A stretch of DNA of 64,000 nucleotides from contig OZ257137.1 of NCBI GenBank assembly GCA_965279115.1, forward strand, positions 186,001-250,000. Direction: 5' to 3'. The notes beneath the pieces were generated by a model that had not been told where the DNA came from, ran no database searches, and saw only the letters and a list, made by a program, of their open reading frames with translations. This DNA comes from JAEUOS01 sp965279115 (GTDB lineage: Bacteria; Pseudomonadota; Gammaproteobacteria; Burkholderiales; JAEUOS01). Positions 41,892-50,536 of this stretch are shown here, in pieces (positions within the stretch are counted from its first letter, which is position 1; each line of letters begins with the position of its first letter). The position numbers and the translations under genes are program-made.

Positions 41892-43097
41892 ATGAAGATC
41901 AGCAAGGCAGCATTGGCGGTAACCACGGCCATCAGCATGGCCGCGGGCGTGATGTCGGGAAATGCACTGGCCCAGGCCAGCGGGCCCATCAAGGTGGGTT
42001 TCGTCACCGAGCTCACCGGCCCGTGGACCTTCTTCGGCACCAGTTGCGTGGCCGGACTCAAGTTCGCCACCGACGAGATAAACAAGGCCGGCGGCGTCAA
42101 GGGTCGGCCCCTCGAGTTCGTGATCCAGGACAACCAGACCAACCCGTCAGCCGCGGTGGCCGCCTCGCGCAACCTGGATGTCAACGACAAGGTGGTGGCC
42201 CTGAGCGGCCCGACCAGCTCCGACACGGCACTGGCGATGTACGGCTATGCCGAACAGCAGAAGATCCCTTTCCTGGTGCCGGTGGCGGCGTTCCCGCAAC
42301 TGACCAAGCCCGGAACCAGGTACACCTTCCGCATCGAACCCAACGCGGCCGGCTGGGGTTACTCGATCGCCAAGTTCCTGGAAAAAGCCAAGCCGGGGGC
42401 GCGCGTGGCGATCATGTACTCGGACGCCGCGCTGATGCGGGCCATCGTGGCCGGCTTCAAGTACCAGGCGCCGCGCTCGAAAGTCTCCATCGTCTCGGAC
42501 ATGCTGTTCCCGCAAGGGTCGAGCGACGCCACCGTGCAGGCGGCGCAGGTCAAGGCCGCCAACCCCGACTACGTGATCGTCATCGGCGCGGGCGCCTTCG
42601 ACAATGTGCTCACCAACCAGTTGCTCGATCTCGGCATCAAGCCCGAGCAGATCATCCATCCCTACGGCATCACCACCCAGGTGTTCGGCTGGGGGCAGCG
42701 CAGTGTCGGCTCGATCTACGGCACCTTCTTCGATCTCGGGCTCGACAGCCTGACCAAGGAAGGGAAGGACTTCATCAGCCGCTTCGACGCCGCCAACAAC
42801 CGGCCGCCGTCATACGTGGAGAACTACTGCTACAACACGCCCTACATCATGAAGGAGGCGCTTGAAAAGGCCGGCACCGCCGACCGCGAGAAGCTGCGCG
42901 AAGCGCTCTCCTCGCTCAAGACCAAGGAACTCACCAGCGGCATACCGATCGCCTTCGACAAGAACGGCGCGCGCAAGGAGTACATGTACTTCATGCGCAT
43001 CGAGTCGGTCGACGGCAAGCGTACCTACAAGTCCAAGCAGCTCTATTACAACGAGTGGGATGCCGAAGTCATTCCGGTATACGACCTGGTGAAGTAA
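41892..43097 (+). CDS. Liv-type ABC transporter substrate-binding protein (system 2)
   Basis: 401 residues. The signal peptide ends near NALAQ, followed by GPIKVGFVTELTGPWTFFG and, in the middle, ALSGPTSSDTALAMYGYAEQ (20 residues). The type I binding-protein fold is clear. AGGGAGACAGGC precedes the ATG at 41892. A ligand related to the HyuAB substrate (a hydantoin, lactam or similar amide) is likely because the genes are in the same operon, but this is an inference. Confidence 0.92.
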   Translation: MKISKAALAVTTAISMAAGVMSGNALAQASGPIKVGFVTELTGPWTFFGTSCVAGLKFATDEINKAGGVKGRPLEFVIQDNQTNPSAAVAASRNLDVNDKVVALSGPTSSDTALAMYGYAEQQKIPFLVPVAAFPQLTKPGTRYTFRIEPNAAGWGYSIAKFLEKAKPGARVAIMYSDAALMRAIVAGFKYQAPRSKVSIVSDMLFPQGSSDATVQAAQVKAANPDYVIVIGAGAFDNVLTNQLLDLGIKPEQIIHPYGITTQVFGWGQRSVGSIYGTFFDLGLDSLTKEGKDFISRFDAANNRPPSYVENYCYNTPYIMKEALEKAGTADREKLREALSSLKTKELTSGIPIAFDKNGARKEYMYFMRIESVDGKRTYKSKQLYYNEWDAEVIPVYDLVK

Positions 43098-43098
43098 G

Positions 43099-43977
43099 TT
43101 GTCCGACGCCACACTGCTGGTCCTGGCGTCGACGGTTTCCACCGGCCTGATTCTCGGCGCGATCTTCGCGCTGGTGGCGGCCGGTGTCACCATCGTCTAC
43201 GGTTGCGTCTGGCTGCCCAACGCCAGCAACGGCCAGTTCTTCCTGCTGGCCGCGCTGGCCGCCTGGAGCCTGGTCGGTTTCGGCTGGGCCAGTGCGCTCG
43301 CCGTGATCGGCGTGCTGGCGCTGGGGGTCGTGCTCTCCCTCCTCCTGGAGTGGGTGCTGATCCGCCGTCTCTACGATGTGCCCAACCGCAACGTCGCCTA
43401 TTTCGTGGTGACGCTCGGCCTCACGCAGATCATGTCGGGCATCTTCGCGATGACCTACGGGCGCTGGAGCGACCAGTTCACCCTGCCGCCCATCGCCCAG
43501 GGCATCACCATGATCGGGCCCTTCCCGATGCCCAACAACCGCATCCTGGTGCTGGTGATCGCCTTTGCCGTATTGGCGGCCCTGTTCGCGCTGCTGCGCT
43601 ACCACCGCTACGGGCGGGCGCTGCGGGCGGTGTTCCAGAACCGCGAAGCCGCCGCCCTGCGCGGCGTGGATGTGCGGGCGATCTACAAACTCTCGTTCCT
43701 GCTCGGCTCCTCGATCATTTTCCTGGGCGGCCTCCTGTTCGCGCTGGCCTACAGCTTCGACCTGACGGTGGCCTGGACCATGTCGGTCACGGCCTTCGCG
43801 ATCATGATCGTGGGCGGGCCGGGCTCGGTGCTGGGTGCACTGGTGATCGGCCTGGTGTTCGGCTTCACCCAGGCCATCGTGAGCATTTTCGCCAGCCCGA
43901 CAGCGGCCACCTTCTCCTACCTGTTCGCCATGCTCGCCATCCTGCTGTTCAAACCGACCGGGCTGTTCGCCAAATGA
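43099..43977 (+). CDS. Liv-type ABC permease, LivH family (system 2)
   Basis: 292 residues, mostly hydrophobic. The opening TGLILGAIFALVAAGVTIVY (20 residues) and GGPGSVLGALVIGLVFG near the C-terminus are LivH blocks. The start is a TTG at 43099, one base after the livK stop; no ATG or GTG fits. It forms the channel with the LivM protein whose start overlaps its stop. Confidence 0.92.
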   Translation: MSDATLLVLASTVSTGLILGAIFALVAAGVTIVYGCVWLPNASNGQFFLLAALAAWSLVGFGWASALAVIGVLALGVVLSLLLEWVLIRRLYDVPNRNVAYFVVTLGLTQIMSGIFAMTYGRWSDQFTLPPIAQGITMIGPFPMPNNRILVLVIAFAVLAALFALLRYHRYGRALRAVFQNREAAALRGVDVRAIYKLSFLLGSSIIFLGGLLFALAYSFDLTVAWTMSVTAFAIMIVGGPGSVLGALVIGLVFGFTQAIVSIFASPTAATFSYLFAMLAILLFKPTGLFAK

Positions 43978-44936
43978 CCGGCAAACGCATCGGCTGGCTG
44001 CTGGCCATTCTCGCCCTCGCGCTGCCGTTTCTGCTGGAAGGCAACCGCTTTCTCGCCTTCGTGTTCGGCATCGTGATGATCAACGTGCTGTGGGCCAGCG
44101 GCATGAACCTGCTGTACGGCTACGTCGGCCTGATGCCGCTGATGTTCGCCGGCATCGCAGGCATCGCCGCCTATGCCATGGTGGCGCTGACGCGCGACCT
44201 CGGCTGGTCGTTCTGGCTGGCCACACCGGTGGCCTCGGCGGGCGCGGCCGTCGTCGGCGTGCTGCTCGGCCTGCCGTCGCTGCGCCTGAAGGGCTTCTAC
44301 TTCACGCTTTGCTCGCTGGTCACGCAGACGGTGTTGACACTCGCCTTCATTTTTTTCCCGCGCTTCACCAATGGCGACACCGGACTCAACCAGATCGCCC
44401 CGCCCGAATGGTTTGGCGGCAAGCCGCTGGCCGGCGTGTGGTTCGATTTCCTGCTCGCCGCCGTCGGCGTGGGCGGCACCGCGCTGTGCGCCTGGCTGGT
44501 GCCGACGCGTCTTGGGCAGCGCTTCATCGCCATCCGCGAGGACGATGTGCTGGCCGAGGTGCTGGGCATCAACGTGGTGAAGAACAAGATCATCGCCTTC
44601 TTCGTGGTTTCGCTCTATGCGGCGGTGGGCGGCTGTCTGTATGCCACCTACGTGGGCTTCATCTCGCCGCGCGCGTTCGATGTGCTGACCTCGATGAACA
44701 TCTGGCTCTTCGCAGCCTTTGGCGGCCGCGGCACCATCCTCGGGCCGGTGCTGGGCGCCGTGGTGCTGGCGCCCATCCCTTACCTGTTGCAGGAATTGCA
44801 GGCCCTGAAAGACGTGCTGTCCGGCGTGCTGATCATCCTGGTCACCCTGGCCTTGCCCGGCGGCGTGGTCGGCGAGCTGATGCGCCGCCGCGCCCGCAGC
44901 CAGGCTGCAGCAGCCGCCGCAGGAGGCAAGCCATGA
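43974..44936 (+). CDS. Liv-type ABC permease, LivM family (system 2)
   Basis: 320 residues beginning MTGKRIGWLLAILALALPF. Typical LivM features are GMNLLYGYVGLMPLMFAG, SLRLKGFYFTLCSLVTQ and YVGFISPRAFDVLTSMNIW. The start ATG shares bases with the livH stop (ATGA), and the gene ends inside the next start in the same way, so H, M and G are translationally coupled. The last 20 residues are Arg/Ala-rich and cytoplasmic. Confidence 0.91.
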   Translation: MTGKRIGWLLAILALALPFLLEGNRFLAFVFGIVMINVLWASGMNLLYGYVGLMPLMFAGIAGIAAYAMVALTRDLGWSFWLATPVASAGAAVVGVLLGLPSLRLKGFYFTLCSLVTQTVLTLAFIFFPRFTNGDTGLNQIAPPEWFGGKPLAGVWFDFLLAAVGVGGTALCAWLVPTRLGQRFIAIREDDVLAEVLGINVVKNKIIAFFVVSLYAAVGGCLYATYVGFISPRAFDVLTSMNIWLFAAFGGRGTILGPVLGAVVLAPIPYLLQELQALKDVLSGVLIILVTLALPGGVVGELMRRRARSQAAAAAAGGKP

Positions 44937-45646
44937 GCCTCCTCGAAGCGCGCGGCCTGTCCAAGCATTTCGGCGGTGTCAGCGCCCTGAAGGACGTCGA
45001 GGTGCACATGCAGCCCGGCGAGACGCTCGGCATGATCGGCCCGAACGGTTCCGGCAAGACCACCTTCGTCAATCTGGTCACCGGGCAATTGCGGGCGGAT
45101 GCCGGTAGCCTGCAGTTCGACGGCACCGACATCCTGCGCCGCCCCTCGCACGAGCTGGCGCGGCTTGGCCTGACGCGCACCTACCAGGCGGTCCGCATCT
45201 TCGCCGGCCTGTCAGTGCAGAAAAACATCGACACCGCCTGCCTGCTGCTGGCCGAACAGGGCCTGTCGGCCGCCGAACTCACCGAACTCACCACCTGGCT
45301 GCGCCTCGACCACCTGCTGGCCAAGGAAGCCAGCAGCCTGACGCTCTTCGAGCAGCGCCGGCTGGAACTGCTGATGCGCCTGACCCAGCGGCCCAAGCTC
45401 ATCATGCTGGACGAACCCGTGGGCGGCCTGGCCGTCACCGAGGTGCGCGAGATGATCCTGCTGCTTCAGCAACTCAAGGCGCGCACCTCGATCTTCGTCA
45501 TCGAACACACCATGCGCGTGATCCGCGAACTGGCCGACCGGGTGGTCGTGCTGATGGCGGGCGAAAAGATCGCCGACGGCCCGCCGGCGGACATCCTGCG
45601 TGACAAGCGCGTCATCGAACAATATCTCGGCACCGTCCATGCTTGA
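44933..45646 (+). CDS. Liv-type ABC ATPase, LivG family (system 2), atypical signature motif
   Basis: 237 residues. Walker A is GPNGSGKTT (36-44) and Walker B LIMLDEPVGGLA. The signature reads LTLFE (136-140) where LivG normally has LSYGQ; the glycine is replaced by a bulky Phe and the D-loop Asp/Asn by Ala. The downstream QRRLELLMRL is normal. The LivF partner has a full LSGGQ. As in system 1, one ATP site of the heterodimer is probably weak or inactive. The ATG overlaps livM by four bases. Confidence 0.9.
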   Translation: MSLLEARGLSKHFGGVSALKDVEVHMQPGETLGMIGPNGSGKTTFVNLVTGQLRADAGSLQFDGTDILRRPSHELARLGLTRTYQAVRIFAGLSVQKNIDTACLLLAEQGLSAAELTELTTWLRLDHLLAKEASSLTLFEQRRLELLMRLTQRPKLIMLDEPVGGLAVTEVREMILLLQQLKARTSIFVIEHTMRVIRELADRVVVLMAGEKIADGPPADILRDKRVIEQYLGTVHA

Positions 45647-46343
45647 AGTCGACAACCTGTCGGTACGCTACGGCCCCTTCCTGGCGCTCGACGGCATCAG
45701 CCTCAATGTCCAGCCCGGCGAGATCGTCGGCCTGATCGGCCCGAATGGCGCGGGCAAGAGTTCGCTGGCACGCGCCATCGGCGGCCTGATCGCGCCCAGT
45801 GGCGGCCATATCCGTTTTCTCGGCGAATCGCTCGACGGGGTGGCCCCGCATGACCGCATCCGCCGCGGGCTGTCGCTGGTGCCCGAGGGGCGCGGCCTGT
45901 TCGCCCAGATGTCGGTGGAGGAAAACCTCATGATGGGCGGCTACACCCTGCCCAGCAAGGCGCGCATGAGCGCGGCGATGGAACGCTGCTTCGAGCTGTT
46001 TCCCATCCTCAGGGACCGGCGCCGGCAGATCGCCGGCACCATGTCCGGCGGCCAGCAACAGATGGTGGCGGTATCGGTGGGCCTGATGGCCGAACCGAAG
46101 TTCTGCATCTTCGACGAGCCCTCGCTGGGCCTGGCGCCCATCATCATCGAGCAGATCGGCACCACCCTGCAGGCGATGAAGAAGATCGGCCTGACGGTGC
46201 TGTTGATCGAGCAGAACTCCAAGCTCACCAGCGCGGTGGCCGACCGCATCTACATCATGGCCGCCGGCAGCATCCGCTACCACGACACCCCGGCGGCGCT
46301 GATGCAGAACCCGGAAGTGCTGGAAACCTTCCTGTCCGCCTGA
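45639..46343 (+). CDS. Liv-type ABC ATPase, LivF family (system 2)
   Basis: 234 residues from an ATG eight bases inside the end of livG. Walker A GPNGAGKSS, signature MSGGQQQMVAVSVGL and Walker B FCIFDEPSLGLAP are complete. It completes the second livKHMGF set in the order found in system 1. The stop is followed after three bases by a short GC stem (GGCGCG/CGCGCC, 46344-46360). Confidence 0.92.
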   Translation: MLEVDNLSVRYGPFLALDGISLNVQPGEIVGLIGPNGAGKSSLARAIGGLIAPSGGHIRFLGESLDGVAPHDRIRRGLSLVPEGRGLFAQMSVEENLMMGGYTLPSKARMSAAMERCFELFPILRDRRRQIAGTMSGGQQQMVAVSVGLMAEPKFCIFDEPSLGLAPIIIEQIGTTLQAMKKIGLTVLLIEQNSKLTSAVADRIYIMAAGSIRYHDTPAALMQNPEVLETFLSA

Positions 46344-46354
46344 GGCGCGCACGC

Positions 46355-46372
46355 CGCGCCGATCGGCCCACT
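46355..46372. repeat. 18-bp repeat before the amidohydrolase start (copy 1)
   Basis: CGCGCCGATCGGCCCACT is found here and again at 47801-47818. Each copy contains the 10-bp palindrome GCCGATCGGC and lies a few bases upstream of a start codon (17 bases here, 5 in copy 2). Whether this is a regulator site or chance in GC-rich DNA cannot be decided by eye. Confidence 0.5.
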
Positions 46373-46389
46373 TGCACGGACCCGCCCCC

Positions 46390-47286
46390 ATGATCCCCAT
46401 CATCGATTCGCACCACCATATCTGGCGCAAGGCCGACCTCGCCTGGCTGCAGGGTCCCATGCTGCCGCGCATCTTCGGCCCCTACGAGCCGCTGCGGCGC
46501 GATTATCCGATCGAGGAATTCCAGGCCGACCTGGCCGGCTCCGGCGTGGTGGCTTCGGTCTATGTGCAAGCCAACTGGCCCAGGGAGCGTGCGGTCGACG
46601 AAACCGCCTGGGTGCAAGCTGTGGGCGATGCCACCGGCTGGCCACAGGCCATCGTGGGCTACGCCGACATGCTCTCGGATGACGCGCCGGCCACCATCGA
46701 ACAGTTGGTGAAGTTTTCCAATTTCCGCGGTGTGCGCATGCAGATCCACTGGCATGAAAACGAGCTCTACCGCTTTGCCCCAAAGCCGGATGTAGCCGCC
46801 GACCCGGTTTTTCGGCGCAACCTGCGCGCGCTCGCCCACCACGGCCTGACCTTCGACCTGCAGGTGTTCGAAAGCCAGATGGCCGGCGCCGCCGAGATGG
46901 CCGCCGCCAATCGTGACGTGACCTTCGTGCTGCAGCATGCCGGCATGCTGGAAGACCGGTCGCCGGCCGGCATCGCCGCCTGGCGCGAGGGCATGAAGCG
47001 ATTGGCCGATCAACCCAACATCGTCGCCAAGCTCTCCGCGCTGGGCACCTTCCTGCGCCGCAACGACCCTGCGCACATCGCCTTTGTGACCGCCGAAACG
47101 GTGGCCCTGTTTGGGCCTAAGCGCTGCATGTTCGGCAGCAACTTCCCGATCGAGAAGCTGTGGACGACCTATCCGGAACTGATCAGTGCCAACCGGGCGG
47201 CCGTTGCTGGCTTGCCGGAGGCCGACCAGCGCCTGGTGCTGCACGGCACGGCGGCGCGGGTGTATCGCATGGCCATGCCCGCCTGA
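46390..47286 (+). CDS. amidohydrolase family 2 protein
   Basis: 298 residues from the ATG at 46390. DSHHHIW at the N-terminus gives the HxH metal ligands (His8, His10); QMQIHWHE-like and FVLQHAGM segments supply later ligands, and MFGSNFPIEKLW contains the metal-binding Asn/Asp region typical of the 2-pyrone-4,6-dicarboxylate lactonase and fuconolactonase group. It probably hydrolyses a lactone or decarboxylates an acid. It follows the liv genes of the HyuAB operon by 46 bases and is likely part of it. Confidence 0.85.
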   Translation: MIPIIDSHHHIWRKADLAWLQGPMLPRIFGPYEPLRRDYPIEEFQADLAGSGVVASVYVQANWPRERAVDETAWVQAVGDATGWPQAIVGYADMLSDDAPATIEQLVKFSNFRGVRMQIHWHENELYRFAPKPDVAADPVFRRNLRALAHHGLTFDLQVFESQMAGAAEMAAANRDVTFVLQHAGMLEDRSPAGIAAWREGMKRLADQPNIVAKLSALGTFLRRNDPAHIAFVTAETVALFGPKRCMFGSNFPIEKLWTTYPELISANRAAVAGLPEADQRLVLHGTAARVYRMAMPA

Positions 47287-47316
47287 CCGGCAACTGACTT
47301 GCGCGTACCGGCGCGC

Positions 47317-47715
47317 TTACTTCAGCTCGACGCCGTCGTGTGCCCCGCCGATGAACTTGTTGGGCTTCTGAAAAAAGCACAGCACCAGCGCGCCCTTGGG
47401 GGAGCGCGCGGTATGCCGGTGGCCCTTGGGGCGCCAGACGAAACTGCCCCTGGTGTACACCCCGTCCTCGTCCTCGAACTCGCCGTCGAGCACATAGCTT
47501 TGCTCGATTTCGACATGCTCGTGCAGCGAAAGCTCGCTGCCGGGCGACCAGCGGAAGATCGCCGTCAGGAGGCCGGTTTCCGGCTCCTCCATCAGGATCT
47601 TCATGTCAATGCCGGGCGTGGGCGTCGCCTTCCACGGCAGGGCGTCCACCGCGACATTGACCGAATCGAGCGGGCCGAACTTGTCCGCATTGGGCAGGAA
47701 AGGCGTGGATGCCAT
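47317..47715 (-). CDS. ChrR-like cupin protein
   Basis: 132 residues. The cupin metal motif is HEHVEIEQSYVLDGEFED and the second half RPKGHRHTARSPKG, with four His/Glu ligands in the usual places. The shape resembles the anti-sigma ChrR cupin and acetylacetone dioxygenase-like groups. It stands alone between two rightward genes and is transcribed leftward. Function unknown. Confidence 0.78.
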   Translation of the reverse strand: MASTPFLPNADKFGPLDSVNVAVDALPWKATPTPGIDMKILMEEPETGLLTAIFRWSPGSELSLHEHVEIEQSYVLDGEFEDEDGVYTRGSFVWRPKGHRHTARSPKGALVLCFFQKPNKFIGGAHDGVELK

Positions 47716-47800
47716 GGCAGGTCTCCGGGTTCGGGTGAACGCGCATATGAAGGCGAATGTCGGCGATGATAGCAACTGGCGCCGCCGACCGCACACGCTC

Positions 47801-47818
47801 GCGCCGATCGGCCCACTG
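47801..47818. repeat. 18-bp repeat before truC (copy 2)
   Basis: Identical to 46355-46372, and also preceded by a CACGC. It overlaps the place where the truC ribosome-binding site would be; no other such site is visible, so it may affect translation or transcription of truC. Confidence 0.5.
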
Positions 47819-47823
47819 ACACC

Positions 47824-48549
47824 ATGCTCGACATCCTTTACCGCGACGACCACCTGATCGCCATCGACAAGCCGGCAGGCCTCCTGGTACACCGAAGCGA
47901 AGTCGACCGCCACGAGGCGCGCTTCGCCATCCAGTTGCTGCGCGACCAGATCGGCCGGCGCGTGCAGCCTGTGCACCGGCTCGATCGCGGTACTTCAGGC
48001 GTGCTGCTGTTCGCCTTTGAATCCGACGTCACACGCGCGCTTTCGGCGCAGTTCGAGGCCGGCACGGTCGACAAGGCCTATCTCGCGGTGGTGCGCGGCT
48101 GGCCGACGGAATCCGGCCGCGTCGACCACCCCTTGTCGCGCATGCGCGACGAACCTGGCGCACCGACAGCAAACGCGGAGGCGCAGGACGCGCTTACCGA
48201 CTATCGGCGACTTGCCACCGTGGAGCTGCCGTTCGCAGTGGACCGCTATCCGGCCGCACGCTACGCGCTGATGGCGCTTACGCCACATACCGGGCGGCGC
48301 CACCAGCTGCGTCGCCACATGAAGCACATCGCCCACCCCATCATCGGCGACGCCACCCATGGCAAGGGCGTGCACAACCGGTTTTTCCAGAGCCAGTTCG
48401 GCTGCGGGCGCATGCTGCTGGCTTGCGTCGCCCTAGGCTTCCGACACCCGATCAGCCACGCGCCGATCATGATCCGCCGCGGGCCCGGCGGAGAGTTCGC
48501 CGCGCTTGTCGAACGTTTCGGCTGGGAAGCGGCCGCGCGCGGACTTTAA
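47824..48549 (+). CDS. truC: tRNA pseudouridine synthase TruC-like
   Basis: 241 residues of the RluA family. LDILYRDDHLIAIDKPAGLL opens the fold, the catalytic Asp is in HRLDRGTSGVLL, and RRHQLRRHMKHIAHPIIGD plus the C-terminal block match TruC, which makes pseudouridine at position 65 of certain tRNAs. There is no S4 domain, as expected for TruC. The stop overlaps the stop of the convergent thioesterase gene (TTAA). Confidence 0.88.
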   Translation: MLDILYRDDHLIAIDKPAGLLVHRSEVDRHEARFAIQLLRDQIGRRVQPVHRLDRGTSGVLLFAFESDVTRALSAQFEAGTVDKAYLAVVRGWPTESGRVDHPLSRMRDEPGAPTANAEAQDALTDYRRLATVELPFAVDRYPAARYALMALTPHTGRRHQLRRHMKHIAHPIIGDATHGKGVHNRFFQSQFGCGRMLLACVALGFRHPISHAPIMIRRGPGGEFAALVERFGWEAAARGL

Positions 48550-48968
48550 GCGCCGGTGAGAAACATCCGCAGCGGGTCCGGCACCGGGATCGGCTTGCGG
48601 GTGGCGCGATCGAGTAGCACGCAGGTGGTCTCGGCGGTCGAGACTTCGCCGTTGGTAGCAACCACGACCTGATCGAAATCCAGCGAGGTGCGGCCCACCC
48701 GCGAGATGCGCGACCCGATCTGCACCTTGCCCGGGAAGAACAACTCCTTGCGGAAGTTGATGAGCGTCTTGACCACCACGATTTGCGTCACCTTGCGGAT
48801 GGCGGCGATCTCGGGCGCCGACAGGACATCGATGCGCCCGGCCTCGAACAGGGTGGAGATCACCGCGTTGTTGACATGGCCCTGCTGGTCGGTGTCGGCG
48901 TTACGCAGCTTTTCCTCGGTCCAGAAGCGGTAGGCGGCACGCACTTCGGCCGATACGATTTCGCTCAT
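48546..48968 (-). CDS. 4HBT-type acyl-CoA thioesterase
   Basis: 140 residues of the hot-dog fold. ADTDQQGHVNNAVISTLFEA contains the catalytic Asp and the HVNN turn of the YbgC/4-hydroxybenzoyl-CoA thioesterase group. It would hydrolyse a CoA ester in the cytoplasm. It is the last gene of the long leftward operon, 19 bases after the acyl-CoA synthetase gene, so it may release or edit the CoA ester that enzyme makes. Confidence 0.88.
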   Translation of the reverse strand: MSEIVSAEVRAAYRFWTEEKLRNADTDQQGHVNNAVISTLFEAGRIDVLSAPEIAAIRKVTQIVVVKTLINFRKELFFPGKVQIGSRISRVGRTSLDFDQVVVATNGEVSTAETTCVLLDRATRKPIPVPDPLRMFLTGA

Positions 48969-48987
48969 TCAAGATTCTCCGTTGCGG

Positions 48988-50520
48988 CTAAAGCGCGAGC
49001 TTGCCGGCCCATTCGCGCATGACGCGCTTCTGGATCTTGTTGCCATTCGGGCCGTTGATGGCCGGGAATTCGTCGATCAGGATCACGCGCCTTGGCACCT
49101 TGTAGGACGCCATGCGCTCGCGGCAATGCGCGAGAAGCGCCGCCTCGTCCGGCGTGCCGTCGCCGGCGATCACATAGGCCACCGCGATATCGCCTTCGCC
49201 CGGCTTGTTGACGCCCACCACCTGCGCGCCGCCCACGGTCACATGCTCCATCAGGCAGTTCTCGATTTCCGCCGGGTTGACTAGGTAGCCGCGCAGCCGC
49301 AGGCTGTCGCCCATGCGCGCGAGGTAGACAAAACCCGCGCCTTCCGTGAACCCCAGGTCGCCGGAGCGGAACCAGCCGTCGGCGGTCATCGCCTTGGCGG
49401 TGGCTTCCGGGTTGTTGAGATAGCTGGAAAGTACATTGGGACCGCGAATCTGGATCTCGCCGGGCTCGCCATCGGCGCAGATACGCCCGTTTTCCGGGTC
49501 CGCGACGCGCACACCCATTTCCGCATCAATCGGCACACCACCCGACCTGGCGCGCTGCTCCGCGCCCGCCTGCCAGTCGTGAAAGGCCATCAGCGCATAA
49601 CATTCGGACGACCCATAGGTGTTGCTGAACTTGATGCCGAGCTCGTCGCCACGCTGCGTGACCGGCAGCGTCAGGCCGACGAAATCCGCCAGCACCCCGC
49701 GCCGGCATGACGAAAAATTCACGCCCTCGACCTTGAGCATCGCGTCGAACATCGCGTCGGCGCCGACGATGTGGGTGATGCGCTCGCGCTCGATAGTGCG
49801 CGCCGCCTCTTCCGCTTCGTACACTGCCATGAATTCGCAACGGCCGCCTCCTGCCAGCGTACCCAGTGCGGTCATGAAACCGAACACGCCGAACAGCGGC
49901 AGCACGCACAGGGTGGCGTCCCCGGGACGGATGTCGAGCGCCCTGGCGACGTGGGCGGCATGGCGCGCGATGCTGGCGTGGCCATGCGCCGCAAGTTTGG
50001 GGAAGCCGGTAGTGCCGGAGGTGGAAAAGCAGCACAACGGCGCGTCGCTCTCGACCAGTGGCGCACTCCCGCCGTCGACAGAGAATGACATGAACTCCGC
50101 GACATCGCTCAGTTCGAGAACACGTTCAAGAGTCGGCACTTCCGCGAGTAGGCTGCGCGCGACTGCGGCATATTCGGTGTCCAGAAAGCGCGTCACGGCC
50201 ACGATCATGCGCGCCCGCGACACCTGCAACAGGTGACGCACTTCAGCTGCCTTGTAGCGTGTGCTGATGGGCACCACCAACACGCCGATCCGCTCGGCTG
50301 CGAAAAGCAGCTGCAGCCACGCTGCGCCATTGGGCAGCCAAACGGCCAGGACATCGCCACGCACAAATCCAAGCGACGTCAAACCCGCCGCAGCCGCCTC
50401 GGCCGCGGCGCTCAGTTCAGCGCGCGACACCGTCCTGCCCTCGGCACTGAATGCCGGCGCGTCATCACGGCCGGCCAGAAAGCCGGACAAGCGCCCGGCT
50501 TCAGGAATCATCCCCGCCAT
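48988..50520 (-). CDS. AMP-forming acyl-CoA synthetase
   Basis: 510 residues. The adenylation motifs are in order: STSGTTGFPKLAAHG, NTYGSSECYAL, GWFRSGDLG, RMGDSLRLRGYLVNPAEIE and the C-terminal NKIQKRVMR with the catalytic Lys. The enzyme would activate a carboxylic acid with ATP and CoA. It is in an operon with HyuAB, a Liv transporter and a thioesterase, so the substrate is probably the acid set free by HyuAB or a later step. The ATG is 16 bases after the cupin gene. The exact acid (aromatic or aliphatic) is not evident. Confidence 0.91.
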   Translation of the reverse strand: MAGMIPEAGRLSGFLAGRDDAPAFSAEGRTVSRAELSAAAEAAAAGLTSLGFVRGDVLAVWLPNGAAWLQLLFAAERIGVLVVPISTRYKAAEVRHLLQVSRARMIVAVTRFLDTEYAAVARSLLAEVPTLERVLELSDVAEFMSFSVDGGSAPLVESDAPLCCFSTSGTTGFPKLAAHGHASIARHAAHVARALDIRPGDATLCVLPLFGVFGFMTALGTLAGGGRCEFMAVYEAEEAARTIERERITHIVGADAMFDAMLKVEGVNFSSCRRGVLADFVGLTLPVTQRGDELGIKFSNTYGSSECYALMAFHDWQAGAEQRARSGGVPIDAEMGVRVADPENGRICADGEPGEIQIRGPNVLSSYLNNPEATAKAMTADGWFRSGDLGFTEGAGFVYLARMGDSLRLRGYLVNPAEIENCLMEHVTVGGAQVVGVNKPGEGDIAVAYVIAGDGTPDEAALLAHCRERMASYKVPRRVILIDEFPAINGPNGNKIQKRVMREWAGKLAL

Positions 50521-50536
50521 TGAAACCCCGGCTGCG

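Noticed and set aside
38915..42226. Very long minus-strand open frame of 1103 codons opposite hyuB and the DapA-like gene
   Set aside because: Composition is His/Gly/Asp/Arg/Val-rich with no recognisable domain, and it lies opposite well-conserved genes. In GC-rich DNA such open antisense frames are common.
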